From Mucilaginibacter empetricola (GTDB taxonomy: Bacteria > Bacteroidota > Bacteroidia > Sphingobacteriales > Sphingobacteriaceae): DNA of 64,000 bases. The notes beneath the pieces are model-generated. The model ran no database searches. It was not told the origin of the DNA and saw only the letters and a list, made by a program, of their open reading frames with translations. The DNA is taken from assembly GCF_024808665.1 (NCBI RefSeq), contig NZ_JANUBZ010000015.1, positions 1-64,000 on the forward strand. The letters are read 5' to 3'. The stretch's first letter is position 1; the number at the start of each line of letters is the position of its first letter. This document shows, one piece after another, positions 61,945 through 64,000 of the stretch. A program made the translations under genes and the position numbers.

Positions 61945-64000
61945 ATGGCAAATCCAATTGAATACATCGTATTTGAACCAGACCAGGTGCTCACCAATGA
62001 TCACCTTAATGAAACCTTTAACTACCTGGATCAGCAAAACCGCTGGACAAGGAACAAATTAATAGGTATTGGTATTGTTTGCGGGTTTGACATTGTTCTT
62101 AATCCCGGCGTTATTCAAATAAACAAAGGCACCGGCATTACATCGCAGGGATACCTCATTAATCAGTGTACCACCCAATACACCTATTATATTCCTTATT
62201 CGCCGGTTGATATGCCGCAGGATTTGCCGTTTACCTATACCGGTAACCTGCCATTTTATAAGCCGTTTTGTCAAAACTTAACAGTTTATCAGCTACTCAG
62301 CGATGATCAGTATAACGCTCTGGAAAGTGCGCAACAAAGTGCTGCGGTAACCATATCATCATCTGCCAGCACTTTAGCCAACTATGCAGTAGTGTTATTT
62401 CTGGAAGCCGCAGAAACCGAGCTGAAGAATTGCAACATGCTCGATTGTAATAATAATGGTTCAACAATGGTTTTTACTTTAAGGCCATTGCTGGTAGCCA
62501 CCAATAATTTGCCGGGCACATCAACTATCAGAATATCTATACCTTTATTACAAAGGTTAAACCTCAGTTTCACCAACCAGGTTAGTCTTAAACGGTATAA
62601 CGTACCCTACGCCGCGCTTAACAATGCCTCCGATGTAATAAACGGTTTTGTTAATTTGGTAGATGATGCCACCTTAACACAGGTTGCCAATGCTTATACA
62701 GCTTGCTATAATCAATATGGTTCGCTGGTAGGCGCAACTGCTAATCCGTTCACCAACCTATTGGCCAATTTACAAAGCGCCAGGAGCAGCATTCAATCTC
62801 AAAATCCTGTCTTTATACAGTATTTATATGATTTTGTTGATGATTTGATAAAAGCCTACCAGGAGTTTACTGCCAAGGCATCGGACATTGTAGGTACCTG
62901 CTGCCCCGATGAAAGCCTGTTTCCGCTACACCTGGTTTTGGGCAGCGCATCGCAGGCTACCAGTTCGTATTCGACTGATCCTTATCGCACCTATTTTACC
63001 TATTCGGCACTGTTTAACAAAATGGGCAGTAATGATGTGGCAGATGCTGCGCTGTTATTTAACAGGATGGTAATTATGGTTAACTACTTTACCGTACAAT
63101 CAACAGCGCTGCAGTTACAGGCTGCCATTACCATAACACCTAGCAATTACGAGTTCCCACCACTTTCAGAACGGGCCATTCCATATTATTACAAGCCAAA
63201 CGTAAGTGGCTCCGAATTATATAAATACTGGAACTATTATAAAACCACGCAAGGGCAGGCTACCAGCAATTTAAGTTATAACGCCTCGCTTTACAGCAGC
63301 GATGCCGCAGTTACAACACCATTGTTGTATGATATCGAATCGTTCAATTTCTTTAGGGTCGAAGGGCATATTGGGCAAAATTATAATACTGTTTTAACCA
63401 ATATTATTGGTCAGCAATCAAAATATAACCTGCCGTTTGATGTAGTAGCCATCTCCGCCGATCTGTTGCAATCAACAGCGGCTCTGCCACAATGCAATAT
63501 GAACGACCTGGATGCCGATTACCAGTTAATTGTTAGTGAGGCTGCCTGTAAAATTCATACCGTATTTTGTTTTGTAACCAAACTACCTTACGTAGTAGCG
63601 GCGCCTGCGGCAACAGCGCCGACAACCGCCACCAACTTTACCACTACCCGGGACTTCTTGTATGAAATACCGAAAACCACCACTTTAAATTATACAGCAT
63701 TTAAACTGGCGCCCGCAACTATAGATATATTGGCCCTAAAAAGTACGGCTTATAAAAAAGGCGATTTTATGCAAAAATACTGCACGCCTGTTGCCAATAC
63801 GGTTGGCAGTGCTTACATAAGTGCATTAAGCAGCACTGGCGTATTTACCAACCCGGTACAAATAGACTCCAGCAACTCATTAACAACAGTTTATTATTAT
63901 TTATTTGCTTTTGTCGATGCTGTTGAAGAGCTGATGTATGTACTAAACACCAACACACTTGCTGAGTTAGATATCACCAATTTCAACACCGTTTATCAAA
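61945..64000 (+). CDS. Large eCIS-associated protein, incomplete at window end
   Basis: An open frame of 685 codons with no stop before the window end, beginning MANPIEYIVFEPDQVLTNDH at an ATG 3 bases after the preceding stop. The segment LNETFNYLDQQNRWTRNKLI, then GIGIVCGFDIVLN, is a candidate baseplate attachment region. Further on the sequence is rich in Tyr, Asn, Thr and Ala with beta segments (TYYIPYSPVD; PYYYKPNVSG) and several Cys pairs. I do not recognise a family. By position it is another eCIS structural protein, possibly a baseplate extension or fibre. Confidence 0.75.
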   Translation, partial: MANPIEYIVFEPDQVLTNDHLNETFNYLDQQNRWTRNKLIGIGIVCGFDIVLNPGVIQINKGTGITSQGYLINQCTTQYTYYIPYSPVDMPQDLPFTYTGNLPFYKPFCQNLTVYQLLSDDQYNALESAQQSAAVTISSSASTLANYAVVLFLEAAETELKNCNMLDCNNNGSTMVFTLRPLLVATNNLPGTSTIRISIPLLQRLNLSFTNQVSLKRYNVPYAALNNASDVINGFVNLVDDATLTQVANAYTACYNQYGSLVGATANPFTNLLANLQSARSSIQSQNPVFIQYLYDFVDDLIKAYQEFTAKASDIVGTCCPDESLFPLHLVLGSASQATSSYSTDPYRTYFTYSALFNKMGSNDVADAALLFNRMVIMVNYFTVQSTALQLQAAITITPSNYEFPPLSERAIPYYYKPNVSGSELYKYWNYYKTTQGQATSNLSYNASLYSSDAAVTTPLLYDIESFNFFRVEGHIGQNYNTVLTNIIGQQSKYNLPFDVVAISADLLQSTAALPQCNMNDLDADYQLIVSEAACKIHTVFCFVTKLPYVVAAPAATAPTTATNFTTTRDFLYEIPKTTTLNYTAFKLAPATIDILALKSTAYKKGDFMQKYCTPVANTVGSAYISALSSTGVFTNPVQIDSSNSLTTVYYYLFAFVDAVEELMYVLNTNTLAELDITNFNTVYQ

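Noticed and set aside
47161..64000. Type VI secretion system because of VgrG- and PAAR-like genes
   Set aside because: There is no TssJLM membrane complex, TssB/C pair or Hcp-only tube; a single-chain sheath, DUF4255, LysM hub and gp25/J order indicate eCIS.
47161..64000. Prophage tail region
   Set aside because: No capsid, terminase, portal, integrase or att sites are visible; the dnaX gene directly before the cluster and the DUF4255/DUF5908 genes favour eCIS.

Overview
The window looks like a chromosomal segment of a Bacteroidota bacterium, most likely family Sphingobacteriaceae and possibly Mucilaginibacter; the genus is an inference. The evidence is protein style (Wzi-family capsule protein, AHSA1/ArsR cassettes, many AraC regulators), promoters of the TTTG-N19/20-TAnnTTTG type, the near absence of Shine-Dalgarno sequences, and abundant intergenic palindromic repeats. 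Coding density is high and the DNA is moderately AT-rich.

Layout. 1-3 kb: two unrecognised membrane or secreted proteins, a lipoprotein remnant and repeat-rich spacers. 3-12 kb: an ABC exporter half-transporter, a membrane-bound AraC regulator with a serine hydrolase, a tandem pair of PqiA-like membrane proteins, a SnoaL-like protein and an AraC regulator. 12-25 kb: an MGT glycosyltransferase, a TetR regulator with a visible operator, a LiaF-like protein, an ohrR-ohr peroxide module with a perfect 30-bp operator followed by an alpha/beta hydrolase, an ArsR-AHSA1-AHSA1-RibD-like operon, a quinone-oxidoreductase/AraC pair and a peptidase E-like protein. 25-28 kb: tRNA-Phe and a two-gene Fe-S electron-transfer operon. 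28-32.5 kb: a three-gene operon (ThDP-dependent decarboxylase-like, flavin amine oxidase, beta-barrel protein). 33-38.8 kb: conserved hypotheticals, an LLM flavin enzyme, mtgA, an outer-membrane beta-barrel and the rpsF-rpsR-rplI operon. 39-47 kb: a holin/lysin-like gene pair, an aldo/keto reductase, a Wzi-family protein, a very acidic small protein, a RelE/ParE toxin-antitoxin pair, a Uma2-family protein and dnaX.

47.1 kb to the window end is the most notable part: the start of an extracellular contractile injection system (eCIS, related to PVC, Afp and AlgoCIS). In order it holds a DUF4255 cap/terminator protein, a novel protein with a carbohydrate-binding-like segment, sheath, two tube proteins, a DUF5908 peptide, a LysM hub protein, a VgrG-like spike, PAAR tip, gp25 wedge, baseplate J, a second large baseplate protein and a further large protein that runs off the window. 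The AAA+ ATPase, tape measure, fibres and effectors that would complete the system are not seen and should lie beyond 64000. A repeat block sits inside this operon between spike and tip genes.

The spacers carry several palindromic repeat families. The most informative is a paired hairpin element at three loci, with compensatory base changes within hairpins and matched changes between the two members of a pair.
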